Source: Sthenelais limicola
Taxonomy: Eukaryota > Annelida > Polychaeta > Phyllodocida > Sigalionidae
DNA length: 64,000 nt
Direction of reading: 5' to 3'
Assembly: GCA_942159475.1 (NCBI GenBank)
Contig: OW804094.1
Coordinates: 23,606,366-23,670,365 of the forward strand
The position numbers were made by a program, and so were the translations under genes. Below are positions 33,950 to 44,705 of the stretch, one piece after another (the stretch's first letter is position 1; each line of letters starts with the position of its first letter). The notes beneath the pieces were generated by a model. The model had not been told where the DNA came from and did not search any database. It saw only the letters and a list, made by a program, of their open reading frames with translations.

Positions 33950-34184
33950 GGGTCAGATTATCAGAAAATGTACAATTGGCAGCTCTAGACATTTAGAAAA
34001 TACTGCTAAATTAGACTGAAAAATGATAAATATCGGGTATATCTGAGTACATTTGGTATCACGTTGATTTAAAATATCTATTTTGCTATGTTAAACTACA
34101 TTTTGAAGCTCATTTCTGTCTTAAATGTGGATCATTTGAGAGGATTTGAGTAGGTGAATTGTACATTTATTGAAAATCTGACCC
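33950..34184 (-). mobile_element. family A MITE inside minisatellite
   Basis: Complete, flanked by ATTA twice. The minisatellite resumes immediately after it (AACTGAGAGTGCAGCTTTAA). Confidence 0.85.
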
Positions 34185-34244
34185 ATTAACTGAGAGTGCA
34201 GCTTTAAGAACCTACCCGTTCCCCCAATGTTCTATAGACTACTT

Positions 34245-34479
34245 GGGTCAGATTTTCAGAAAATGTACAATTCACCTTCACCAATTCTCTCAAATATACC
34301 GAATTTCAGACGAAAATTAAGTTCAAAACACAGTTCAACCTAACCAAACAGATTGCTAGAATCAATGCAATGCCGAATATACTCAAATTTACCTAGTATA
34401 GGCCAAATTGCAGTTTAATTTTGCAAAATTTACTCAATGTGTACAGCTGCCAATTGTACATTTTCTGAAAATCTGACCG
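34245..34479 (+). mobile_element. family A MITE abutting a splice acceptor
   Basis: Complete apart from the last base (G for C at 34479). ACTT at 34241-34244 and 34480-34483; the second ACTT is the start of the ACTTCTTGCAG acceptor of the candidate exon at 34491. Confidence 0.8.
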
Positions 34480-34490
34480 ACTTCTTGCAG

Positions 34491-34554
34491 CTCCTTTACC
34501 TCACAGGGACTGACGGCCCGGCGCGGGTGTCGATAAGCACTCACATCAAGCACA
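34491..34554 (+). CDS. candidate internal coding exon of an unidentified host gene
   Basis: A 64-base, GC-richer stretch lies between an acceptor (CTTCTTGCAG, 34481-34490) and a donor (GTGAGT at 34555). Only one frame is open, 21 codons reading LLYLTGTDGPARVSISTHIK and one further residue; the other two frames contain stops. The phase would be 0 in and 1 out. I do not recognise the protein, and no partner exons are evident in the window, so introns would be long and repeat-filled. The upstream intron end has been rebuilt by a family A insertion, which now supplies the sequence where the branch point and polypyrimidine tract should be. It could be a chance open stretch; the clean signals and composition are the reason to list it. 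Confidence 0.3.
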
Positions 34555-34813
34555 GTGAGTAGAGATAGTGGCCTGTGCTGCTTACTTGTACTGTTGCAAC
34601 AGTCAATACAATCTTTATCAGCTCTCTCCCCAATTCCTTCTCCATATAGCTCAAACACCTTCCTCCGCCCAGACACCCCCTCCTCCCAGACACCCTCCTC
34701 CTCCTCTTCCTCCTCTTCCACCTACTTCTCCCTGATATAGATTGATGTGTGTCTATATTCATCATATTGAACAGTTTTGTTGTTGGCTTTTTAGTAGTAG
34801 AGCTTAGGCTTCA
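34555..34813. other. spacer, CT-rich part
   Basis: CTCCTCCTC-type stretch at 34680-34720; no gene supported. Confidence 0.35.
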
Positions 34814-34974
34814 GGGTCAGATTTTCCGAAAATGTACAATTCATCTTCATCAATCTTCTCAAATAAACCAAATATCAAACGAAAATAAAGTTCAAAATAC
34901 AGTTTAACCGCACCAAACAGATTGCTAGAATCAAGGCAATGCCAAATATACTCGAATTTACCTACACAGTGGTG

Positions 34975-37289
34975 CCCACGACGTATTGCACCCGTATCGG
35001 GATCGGTTGTGGGCTGGGGACCAGGGAGGATGATGCACCCGTACGAAATACGGGTGGTATCCGTCCTCACACCTGAGGGCGGGCGTTGTCACACCTGACT
35101 GACGCACCTGTGGTTTCGCGTCGGGGGTGGGGTGGGGGGTTGGCGGGGTAGCGTCGGGGTGGCGGGGGTCTTATTTAGCAGGGGGCAGAGATGGTGAATA
35201 TTCAAATATTAGCTTTAATATCGTTCATTTATGCCCGATTTTACATGGTAATTACTGTAATGTACTTTGTTGTATATGTCGGCAGAATTGAAGCAAAAGA
35301 AGACAAAACAATGGTTGCATTAATACATATACAGTTCACTCCTTTATTATCTAATTCGAAATTAAATTAGATACAAATTGAACCAAATTATGAGCAACAA
35401 TAATCATTACTTATCCTAAATAAGAGATCATAGCAGATCGGTAAGATACCTAATGTACAGTGATCACAATAACAAGTATTTTACATCCTCATCATAAATC
35501 TTATAATTAATTCCTGTCAAGTGTTTTATAGGTATCAATAGGTAATGAAAGTATTTCACTTATAAGTTATACACAACATTAGTTCATACCTAATTCTTAT
35601 TCCACAAATGGAAATAAAAGACCTATATACAACACAATGAACATCATTTAACTAAATCGTATTGACTGGCACAGAAGCTTGGCGGAAATATCCGAAACAT
35701 GGGGGCTGTTGCTGGATTTGTTCCACTTGCTGGGTTTAATATTGATGTAGATTCTGTAAATAAAGGAAACATTACTCATTAAATACAAAATAATTACAAA
35801 ATTTGGTTCATACTGGAAAGGCTTTGTTTCCTTACTTATAAAACGCTTTCATTATTTTGTCTATACAGCAGGATATGGAAGATTGTATTGTTCGTTAGCA
35901 TGTTCATTAGCATCAAAGATAAATACTAAAATACTTGTTATACATCCAGGTGTGCCTAATTAATATAGTGCCTAGAATATATTTACTAAAAAATGCTTCA
36001 ACTGAACGATCTAAAGGAATAAACTAGTAGATGGATGTTAAAATGGTCTGTATTGATGTCAATAATGAATGGATTTTAAAAATTAAAAATTCGTATTTTA
36101 AAATTTATGATGACTGTTTTTGTACTGGACCATGTTCGAGTTTTCTACACAATTGTTAAGATAAGGTTTGCATTTAAAAGTTATTTCCTGGCCGCTTCCC
36201 ATATATTGTCATTTAATCGATTTTATTTGTATTAAATGGCTTGAGATTTAAATGTTGTTTTGCACGATTGGACTGTAATACCTTATCAGCTCATATCTAG
36301 AGTTTATTGTTAATCTAGACTATATGGCACTATATTGATACACCTACCTGGATATATGTAGACACATGTTTTGCATACTGTTGTCACATGGCCTCAATGT
36401 GATTCATTCAGTATATATGCATATGAAAATACATAAAATAACAGTATCTATATCGAATGACAATAGGGTTAAATCATGTCATGCGAAGCCATGATTTCCT
36501 GGTTATTTCAAAGTTATTTCAAGGGTCCTACCCGTCTCCCGTTTCCTTCCCGAATTCCGGCCCACACTCCGTGTGGATTGGTGATCTGTGTTCATAATAA
36601 TTATTTCTTTCACAATGGTGCTAACCTCTTGGTGCTGTACATAAAGAACATAGTCCGACTGTAATAGACATTTGAAAATGATACCTATACATTGTAGAAG
36701 ACCAGCTATTGATGAAGAGGCAATACCTATACAACGAATCATAATATATTTAGTTACTAATAATGCAAGGCATCGCCAGGTAGCTGGTGAACATGACAGG
36801 AGTTGTACCTAATCCTCTGACAATGGTACCCGCAGGTAGGCTACCATGAACAAACACATAATTATAAACAGTCCATTATAACTTACCTGACGTCGCAAAG
36901 CTCTGTGTTATAAGGTTGTCTCCATCGTGCTTTTGAGGAAGTAGACATGTGTAAAATGTGATGGAAATATTCAGTGCAAACTACGCCGACACCACTGAAC
37001 CACCATTTTGAATGTGTTCTGGCGGCTTCATGCATGCATGGGTATGACCCACTTCTTGACCTAGCTGCAGCCTCTGCCATGAGCGCATGAGTGATTTTGA
37101 CCTGTTACGTAATAGGGAAAAGCGCTGACACCCGTTTTTTCTGTCGCACAAGCAGCCTACACCCGTAGAGGCATCGCATCCGTTTGTTAGCGGATGAGGG
37201 CCATTTAAAAAAAAGCATCCGTCCCTACGCGGATGTTGGAGAAATATTTATAGGTGACAACCGTGTCCAGCATTCTGAGATCGGCAGTG
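34975..37289 (-). mobile_element. 2315-bp insertion carrying a spliced gene
   Basis: The insert is bounded by TA on both sides (34973-34974, 37290-37291), consistent with a TA target duplication in family A. Outer bases are CACAGTGGTG and the inverse of CACTGCCGATC, so terminal inversion is weak (CAC...GTG). Both end regions carry CACCCGTA-like or CATCCGT motifs in direct and inverted arrangement. A G-rich tract lies at 35120-35170. The interior is AT-rich and holds a two-exon minus-strand gene, so this is not a processed retrocopy of that gene. Confidence 0.65.
35648..37080 (-). CDS. two-exon small gene inside the insertion, 99 residues
   Basis: Exon 1 is 37080 down to 36887. It starts ATGGCAG in good context and reads MAEAAARSRSGSYPCMHEAA and onward. 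It ends at a consensus donor (CAG then GTAAGT, 36886-36881 on the minus strand). The intron runs to 35754 and finishes with a good pyrimidine-rich acceptor (TTTCCTTTATTTACAG). Exon 2 is 35753 to 35648 and closes with TAA. Phase fits (2 then 1), giving 300 coding bases, 99 residues plus stop. The product is basic and has Cys/His/Trp residues but no domain I recognise. An AATAAA on the minus strand at about 35348-35343 could end the transcript. It may be the coding gene of the inserting element or a host fragment carried by it. Confidence 0.5.
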
Positions 37290-37375
37290 TAGTATTGACC
37301 AAATTGTAGACTTATTTAGCAGAATTTACTAGATGTGTACAGCTGCCAATTGTACATTTTCTGAAAATCTGACCC

Positions 37376-37640
37376 TTCATCATTTTTTCACAACGGCGAC
37401 ATATGTTGATATCAGAGATGAAACAATATTTCAGTCTAGGTCCAAAGATAAGAGAGTCCCTTCAAACGAAGGGAAAGGCTCTTGTCTCAAACCACAGTGC
37501 AATTATAATTCCATCAAGACTTCAAAATGTCATTATATTCCCATTAAAACGCCTGAGTCTGAGTCAGGAAAACTGATTAGCGAAGTGGGCTGACATACTG
37601 TTCTTATCAGAGGGTTTGGTGATTTATTAGTGTACCTAAA
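37376..37640. other. spacer
   Basis: No gene supported. Confidence 0.3.
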
Positions 37641-37990
37641 ATGTGATTTGTGACAGGAAAATGAGTCACAAGTCGCAAAATTGATAGTTTTTAATTTGTT
37701 TCATTCACAAGATCGCTTTACAGGAATGTTCTCTTTTTTGGAGTATGTACCATTTAACGTCGTATAAATGATTGTATCTAATATCAAGGCAGTGTATTAA
37801 ATATATTCTTGCACTTCTAAGGTCATCCTTTAGAGTATATTTAGCGACTTTACTAGTAATAATACACCAAGAACCTGATTGTTTGAATCAGGACAACATC
37901 AAATATACTCTGTTATACAAGTTTTAGACATTTTTCAGTCTAATTTAGCAAAAATACATGAGACTTAATTTACTAAATGAGTAGATCTGC
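37641..37990 (+). mobile_element. family B left half, then family A scrap
   Basis: GTGATTTGTGACAGGAAAATG opens a family B left half to about 37866. A degraded family A interior (about 37875-38000) follows. Confidence 0.5.
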
Positions 37991-38615
37991 CGATTGTTTT
38001 TTTTTAAAGGTTTATTATGGGTTACATTTAATTGACTTTGAAGTAGATCCCTCGTTGCTTGGAGGAGGATCTTTGACATAAATTATTCGTGCACATAAAA
38101 CGTTATTACTCGCAATAGGCAAAATATCTCAGCTCAAGGTCAAGCCTCTTGCTGGTATACCGAACATTGTACATTTTCTGAAAATCTGTCCCTGCCGCAA
38201 CGACGGCGGATGATGATGATGATGATGAAAATATTGTCATTTGTCCATCTTCTGAAGATCTGTCCCACAAAAGAAAAATGATGTCAAGCTGTGATCATGT
38301 GAATAAACACCTGACGCCAATAACAAATCCCTTCTCACATCCCAGCGGTTTGGTGGAAAAACCGATGTGAAAAGTCGACTGAAAGTAATTTCAAACCAGA
38401 ATCTCATCACTTTGAACATCGTATTCCAACAGAAATGGTTTCATATATCCTTTCACATTCACCATTTGTTCTCCATATGAACAAAAGCATTTCTCCATTT
38501 TAACGGCTCCGTTTTTCATTGTTATTCTCGATTTGGCTTTGGTGAAATATAATGAAGTTTCTCTTGTTGTGCAGAGTATTTCGTGGATTTTCGGAAGTAT
38601 TAAAATAGTCTATAC
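37991..38615. other. spacer with repeat scraps
   Basis: A T-run plus AAAGGTTTATTATGGG (about 38010) resembles a minus-oriented retroelement 3' end inserted in a family A copy whose right end is at 38167-38192 (TTGTACATTTTCTGAAAATC). A GATGAT microsatellite lies at 38210-38228. Confidence 0.4.
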
Positions 38616-38850
38616 GGGTCGGATCATCAGAAAATGTACAATTCACCTTCACCAATCCTCTCAAATAACCCGAGTTTAAGACGAAAATCAGGTTAAAAAT
38701 TCAGTTCAACATAACCAGACAGATTTATTGAATGGATACAATACAGAATACACTCACATATACCTAGTATTTATCATTTTTTATTCCAATTTAGCAGAAT
38801 TTGATAGATTTGTAGAACTGTAGATTGTGCATTTTCTGAAAATCTGACCC
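38616..38850 (+). mobile_element. family A MITE, ATAC duplication
   Basis: Complete, ATAC at 38612-38615 and 38851-38854. Confidence 0.85.
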
Positions 38851-38957
38851 ATACATGAGATGGTTTAAAAACCTTTCAAAGACAAACTGATTGAAAGACT
38901 GTTATTAAATACATGGGATTTCTAGGTATTCAAAACCAGAAAGTATCAGTGATAACT

Positions 38958-39193
38958 CGGTCGGATTTTCAGAAAATATACAATTCACTTTCACCAATCT
39001 TCTCAAATAACCCAAATTTCAGACGAAAATAAAGTTCAAAATACAGATCAACCTAACAAAACAGATTGCAAGAATCAATGCAATGTTGAATATACCCGAA
39101 TTTACCTGGTATTGACCAAATTGCAGCCTAATTTAGTAGAATCTACTCAATGTGAAACAGCTGCCAATTGTACATTTTCTGAAAATATGACCC
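38958..39193 (+). mobile_element. family A MITE
   Basis: Complete but with point changes at both tips (CGGTCGG, ATGACCC). Confidence 0.75.
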
Positions 39194-39485
39194 ACCTCGG
39201 ATAATAGTTTGTTAATTCATATGAGTACACAATAATACAATGACGCCCATACTAATCCCCTATGTGGCTGGGATGAGCGTAGGCTAGGTAGCCTCCCACG
39301 TTCTCCTTATACCATTACATCATTAGCGCTGATTTACTCCTTGCTTGAGGGACACAACGCCAAATATGAATATGGCAGAGTAATCAGGTTTCTATAACCA
39401 CTTTATAGGACATTCCCTCTATATCAAGCCAGGATAAGGCCTAGACAAGGGATAGGTTTCTTATGTCCTAGAGTACTTAAGAAGG
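39194..39485. other. spacer before satellites
   Basis: No gene supported. Confidence 0.3.
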
Positions 39486-40180
39486 GTTGACCTGAGAGTG
39501 ACCTGAGAGTAACCTGAGAGTGACTTGCGACTGGCTTGAGAGTGACCTGAGAGTGACTTGAGAGTGACCTGAGAGTGACTTGAGACTGGCCTGAGAGTGA
39601 CTTGAGACTGGCTTGAGAATGACTTGAGACTGGCTTGAGAGTGACCTGAGACGGGCCTGAGAGTGACCTGAGACTGGCTTGAGAATGACTTGAGACTGGC
39701 TTGAGAGTGACCTGAGACTGACCTGAAAGTGACCTGAGACTGGCTTGAGAATGACTTGAGACTGGCTTGAGAGTGACCTGAGACTGGCCTGAGAATGACT
39801 TGAGACTGGCTTGAGTGTGACCTGAGACTGGCCTGAGAATGACTTGAGACTGGCTTGAGAGTGACCTGAGACTGGCCTGAGAGTGACTTGAGACAGACCT
39901 GAGAATGACAAGAGACTGGCCTGAGAGTGACAAGAGACTGGCCTGAGAGTGACCAGAGACTGGCTTGAGAGTGACCTGAGAGTGACTTGAGACTGGCTTG
40001 AGAGTGACTTGAGACTGGCTTGAGAGTGACTTGAGACTGGCTTGAGAGTGACTTGAGACTGGCTTGAGAATGACTTGAGACTGGCTTGAGAGTGACCTGA
40101 GACTGGCCTGAGAGTGACTTGAGACTGGCCTGAGAGTGACCGGAGACTGGCCTTAGAGTGACCAGAGAGTGGTCTTAGAA
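39486..40180. repeat. 22-bp (2 x 11) minisatellite
   Basis: About 30 copies of a 22-bp unit GAGAGTGACTTGAGACTGGC plus TT. The unit is itself two 11-bp halves (GAGAGTGACYT and GAGACTGGCYT). All three minus frames are open for long stretches (up to 254 codons) purely because the unit lacks stop triplets. Confidence 0.9.
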
Positions 40181-40299
40181 CAGATAAATGTTTCATTTTG
40201 TTCAGGTTGCTGCAATATTTTATAAAACTTTGAATGCCCATTTATAATCAAGGAAGAATTCAATTTTAAAAAGGATCAGAGCTCTGCACGGACTACCCA
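40181..40299. other. unique link between arrays
   Basis: About 120 bases, AT-rich, joining the 22-bp and 20-bp arrays. It is absent at the second junction (42661-42671), where a short ACTACAATCGAGACTACTAC link is found. Confidence 0.6.
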
Positions 40300-42381
40300 A
40301 AATGTACAAAGGAAGGTGGGAAGCCACAATGGAAGGTGGGAAGCCACAAAGAAGATGGGAAGCCACAAAGGAAGGTAGGAAGCCTCAATGGAAAGTGGGA
40401 AGCCACAAAGGAAGGTGAGAAGCCACAAAGGAAGATGGGAAGCCACAAAGGAAGATGGGAAGCCACAAAGGAAGGTAGGAAGCCACAAAGGAAGATGGGA
40501 AGCTACAAAGGAAGGTAGGAAGCCACAAAGGAAGATGGGAAGCCACAAAGGAAGATGGGAAGCTACAAAGGAAGGTAGCAAGCCACAAAGGAAGATGGGA
40601 AGCTACAATGGAAGGTGGGAAGCCACAAAGGAAGGTGGGGAGACACAAAGTATGGTAGGAAGCCACAAAGGCCGGTAGGAAGCCATAAAGGAAGGTGGGG
40701 AGACACAAAGGAAGGTGGGAAGCCACAAAGGAAGATGGGAAGCCACAAAGGAAGGTAGGAAGCCACAAAGGAAGGTGAGAAGCCACAAAGGAAGGTGGGA
40801 AGCCACAAAGGAAGGTGAGAAGCCACAAAGGAAGGTGGGAAGCCACAAAGGAAGGTGAGAAGCCACAAAGGAAGGTGGGAAGCCACAAAGGAAGGGAGGA
40901 AGCCACAAAAGAAGATCGGAAGCCACAAAGGAAGGTGGGAAGCCACAAAGGAAGGTAGGAAGCCACAAAGGAAGGTGGGAAGACACAAAGGAAGGTGGGA
41001 AGCCACAATGGAAGGTAGGAAGCCACAAAGGAAGGTGGGAAGACACAAAGGAAGGTGGGAAGACACAAAGGAAGGTGGGAAGCCACAATGGAAGGTAGGA
41101 AGCCACAAAGGAAGGTGGGAAGCCACAAAGGAAGGTGGGAAGCCACAAAGGAAGGTGGGAAGCCACAAAGGAAGATGGGAAGCCACAAAGGAAGGTGGGA
41201 AGCCACAAAGGAAGGTGGGAAGCCACAAAGGAAGGTGGGAAGCCACAAAGGAAGGTGGGAAGCCACAAAGGAAGATGGGAAGCCACAAAGGAAGGTGGGA
41301 AGCCACAAAGGAAGGTGGGAAGCCACAAAGGAAGGTGGGAAGCCACAAAGGAAGGTGAGAAGCCACAAAGGAAGGTGAGAAGCCACAATGGAAGGTGAGA
41401 AGCAATAATGGAAGGTGAGAAGCCACAATGGAAGGTGAGAAGCCATAATGGAAGGTGAGAAGCCACAAAGGAAGGTGAGAAGCCATAATGGAAGGTGAGA
41501 AGCCACAAAGGAAGCTGAGAAGCCATAATTTATTGTAGGAAGCCATAATGTATTGTAGGAAGCCACAAAGGAAGGTGAGAAGCCACAAAGGAAGGTGAGA
41601 AGCCACAACGGAAGGTGGGAAGCCACAAAGGAAGGTGAGAAGCCACAAAGGAAGGTGAGAAGCCACAATGGAAGGCGAGAAGCCATAATGGAAGGTGGGA
41701 AGCCACAAAGGAATATGGGAAGCCACAAAGGAAGGTAGGAAGCCACAAAGGAAGGTGGGAAGCCACAAAGGATGATGGGAAGCCACAAAGGAAGGTGGGA
41801 AGCTACAAAGGAAGGTAGGAAGCCACAAAGGAAGGTACGAAGCCATAAAGGAAGGTGGGAAGCCACAAAGGCAGGTAGGAAGCCACAAAGGCAGGTAGGA
41901 AGCCACAAAGGAAGGTAGGAAGCCATAAAGGAAGGTGGGAAGCCATAAAGGAAGATGGGAAGCCACAAAGGAAGTTGGGAAGCCACAAAGGAAAGTGGGA
42001 AGCCACAATGGAAGGTGGGAAGCCACAATGGAAGGTGGGAAGCCACAAAGGAAAGTGGGAAGCCACAAAGGAAGGTGGGAAGCCATAAAGGAAGGTGAGA
42101 AGCCACAAAGGAAGATGGGAAGCCACAAAGGAAGGTAGGAAGCCACAAAGAAGGTGGGAAGCCACAAAGGAATATGGGAAGCCACAAAGGAAGATGGGAA
42201 GCCACAAAGTAAGGTGGGAAGCCTCAAAGGAAGATGGGAAGACACAAATGAAGGTGGGAAGCCACAATGGAAGGTGGGAAGCCACAAAGGAAGATGGGAA
42301 GCCACAAAGTAAGGTGGGAAGCCACAAAGGAAGATGGGAAGACGCAAATGAAGGTGGGAAGCCACAAAGGAAGGTGGGAAA
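40300..42381. repeat. 20-bp minisatellite, block 1
   Basis: About 104 copies of GAAGGTGGGAAGCCACAAAG. Common variants are GAAGAT, GGTAGG, GGTGAG, CACAATG and GACACAAAG. Variants cluster in runs (for example GGTGAG and CAATG at 41350-41700), a sign of local amplification. The unit has no stop in any frame on either strand, which explains minus frames of 600-606 codons (hydrophobic Pro-Leu-Trp-Leu-Pro repeats) and basic plus frames. Confidence 0.9.
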
Positions 42382-42530
42382 GTGAAAATTCCATTCTTTG
42401 TCCTCGATTAAAGTGCTGCAAACATCCCCTAAAAAACTATTATGTAAATGCTTATTCTGGCATTTGGATTGTAACAGGTTCAATAAATACTCCTTTTATT
42501 CAATTATGGATATAAATGTGATGAGTGTTT
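42382..42530. repeat. unique tail with AATAAA, copy 1
   Basis: A 150-bp segment (CTTTGTCCTCGATTAAAGT, then CATCCCCTAAAAAACTATTA, then CAATAAATACTCCTTTTATT) nearly identical to 44327-44485. AATAAA at about 42482 is followed by a TG-rich part (TGTGATGAGTGTTTTC), the layout of a plus-strand poly(A) site. Confidence 0.75.
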
Positions 42531-42660
42531 TCAGAGTGACCTGAGACTGACCTGAGAGTGACCTGAGACTGGCTTGAGTGTGACTTGAGACTGGCTTGAG
42601 AGTGACCTGAGACTGGCTTGAGAGTGACCTGAGACTGGCTTGAGAGTGACCTGAGACTAC
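42531..42660. repeat. 22-bp minisatellite, short block 2
   Basis: Six units of the same 22-bp repeat as 39486-40180. Confidence 0.85.
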
Positions 42661-42671
42661 AATCGAGACTA

Positions 42672-44326
42672 CTACCACAAAGGAAGGTGGGGAGACACAA
42701 ATGAAGGTAGGAAGCCACAAAGGAAGGTAGGAAGCCACAAAGGAAGATGGGAAGACACAAAGGAAGATGGGAAGCCACAAAGGAAGGTGGGAAGCCACAA
42801 AGGAAAATGGGAAGACACAAAGGAATATGGGAAGACACAAAGGAAGATGGGAAGCCACAATGGAAGGTGGGAAGCCACAAAGGAATATGGGAAGCCACAA
42901 AGGAAGGTGGGAAGCCACAAAGGAAGGTGGGGAGATACAAAGGATAATGGGAAGCCACAAAGGAAGATGGGAAGCCACAAAGGAAGATGGGAAGCCACAA
43001 AGGAAGATGGGAAGCCACAAAGGAAGATGGGAAGCCACAAAGGAAGGTAGGAAGCCACAAAGGAAGGTGGGAAGCTACAAAGGAAGGTGGGGAGACACAA
43101 AGGAAGGTGGGAAGACACAAAGGAAGATGGGAAGCCACAAAGGAAGGTAGGAAGCCACAAAGGGAGGTAGGAAGTTACAAAGGAAGGTAGGAAGCCACAA
43201 AGTATGGTAGGAAGCCACAAAGGAAGCTGGGGAGACACAAAGGAAGATGGGAAGCCACAAAGGAAGATGGGAAGCCACAAAGGAAGGTAGGAAGCCACAA
43301 AGGAAGGTGGGAAGCCACAAAGGAAGGTGAGAAGCCACAAAGGAAGATGGGAAGCCACAAAGGAAGGTGGGAAGCCACAAAGGAAGGTGGGAAGCTACAA
43401 AGGAAGGTAGGAAGCCACAAAGGAAGGTAGGAAGCCACAAAGGAAGATGGGAAGCCACAAAGGAAGATGGGAAGCCACAAAGGAAGGTAGGAAGCCAGAA
43501 AGGAAGGTGAGAAGCCAGAAAGGAAGGTGGGAAGCCACAATGGAAGGTGGGAAGCAACAAAGGAAGGTAGGAAGCCACAAAGGAAGGTAGGAAGCCACAA
43601 AGGAAGATGGGAAGCCACAAAGGAAGATGGGAAGCCACAAAGGAAGGTAGGAAGCCACAAAGGAAGGTGAGAAGCCAGAAAGGAAGGTGGGAAGCCACAA
43701 TGGAAGGTGGGAAGCAACAAAGGAAGGTGGGAAGCCACAAAAGAAGGTGAGAAGCCACAATGGAAGATGGGAAGACACAAAGGAAGGTGGGAAGCCACAA
43801 AGGAAGGTAGGAAGCCACAAAGGAAGATGGGAAGCCACAAAGGAAGGTGGGAAGACACAAAGGAAGAGGGGAAGCCACAAAGGAAGGTAGGAAGCCACAA
43901 TGCAAGGTGGGAAGCCACAAAGGAAGGTGGGGAGCCACAATGGAAGGTGGGAAGCCACAAAGGAAGGTAGGAAGCCAGAAAGGAAGATGGGAAGCCACAA
44001 GGTGGGAAGCCAGAAAGGAAGGTGGGAAGCCACAATAGAAGGTGAGAAGCCACAAAGGAAGATGGGAAGCCACAAGGGAAGGTGGGAAGCCACAAAGGAA
44101 GGTGGGAAGCCGCAAAGGAAGGTGGGAAGCCACAAAGGAAGATGGGAAGCCACAAAGGAAGGTAGGAAGCCACAAAGAAAGATGGGAAGACACAAAGGAA
44201 GGTAGGAAGCCACAAAGGAAGATGGGAAGCCACAATGGAAGGTGAGAAGCCACAAAGGAAGGTGGGAAACCACAAAGGAAGATGGGAAGACACAAAGGAA
44301 GGTGGGAAGCCACAAAGGAAGATGGG
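42672..44326. repeat. 20-bp minisatellite, block 2
   Basis: About 83 copies of the same 20-bp unit as block 1. A stretch of roughly 170 bp recurs inside it (43440-43560 resembles 43600-43720, both with AAGCCAGAAAGGAAGG variants). Confidence 0.9.
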
Positions 44327-44485
44327 AAAGGGAAAATTCCATCTTTGTCCTCGATTAAAGTCCTGCAAACATCCCCTAAAAAACTATTATGTAAATGCTT
44401 ATTCTGACATTTGGATTGTAACAGGTTCAATAAATACTCCTTTTATTCAATTATGGAAATAAATGCGACAAATGTTTTCAGTAAA
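44327..44485. repeat. unique tail with AATAAA, copy 2
   Basis: Second copy of the tail at 42382-42530, with few differences. Confidence 0.75.
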
Positions 44486-44705
44486 ATTAATCTCTCGCTC
44501 TCCTCTTAACAGATTAGTACAAAGCTTGGGGCTGCTGTCCTGAATCTAGATGTGACCTTACACTAAGTGATGCATATTACACTGAGCGATATAAGGGAAT
44601 ATAGATTAATAGTGAAAGATATAACGCCTGGGGCTGGGCAATAACTAGCAATGTAAAGACATACTACATAAGGCAGCTGTAGTCCTTCGTACGCCTGTAC
44701 TATAT

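Larger units (their letters stand above)
34814..37375 (+). mobile_element. family A MITE split by a 2.3-kb insertion
   Basis: Left piece 34814-34974, right piece 37290-37375. TTCA at 34810-34813 and 37376-37379 is the same 4-bp duplication, which proves the pieces were one element. The break falls inside the conserved CCTAGTATTGACC part. Confidence 0.85.

Noticed and set aside
34975..37289. Assignment of the 2.3-kb insert to Tc1/mariner
   Set aside because: TA flanks fit, but the ends are barely inverted and no DDE transposase is encoded.
39424..40241. Minus frames of 169 and 254 codons (Ser/Gln/Val repeats)
   Set aside because: They read through the 22-bp minisatellite in different phases.
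40385..44430. Frames of 300-606 codons on the minus strand and 60-167 codons on the plus strand
   Set aside because: They arise from a 20-bp repeat with no stop triplets in any frame; several overlap in all phases and none has gene signals.
27932..44485. Regular repeats considered as a CRISPR array
   Set aside because: Units are directly tandem without unique spacers, in a eukaryotic context with introns.
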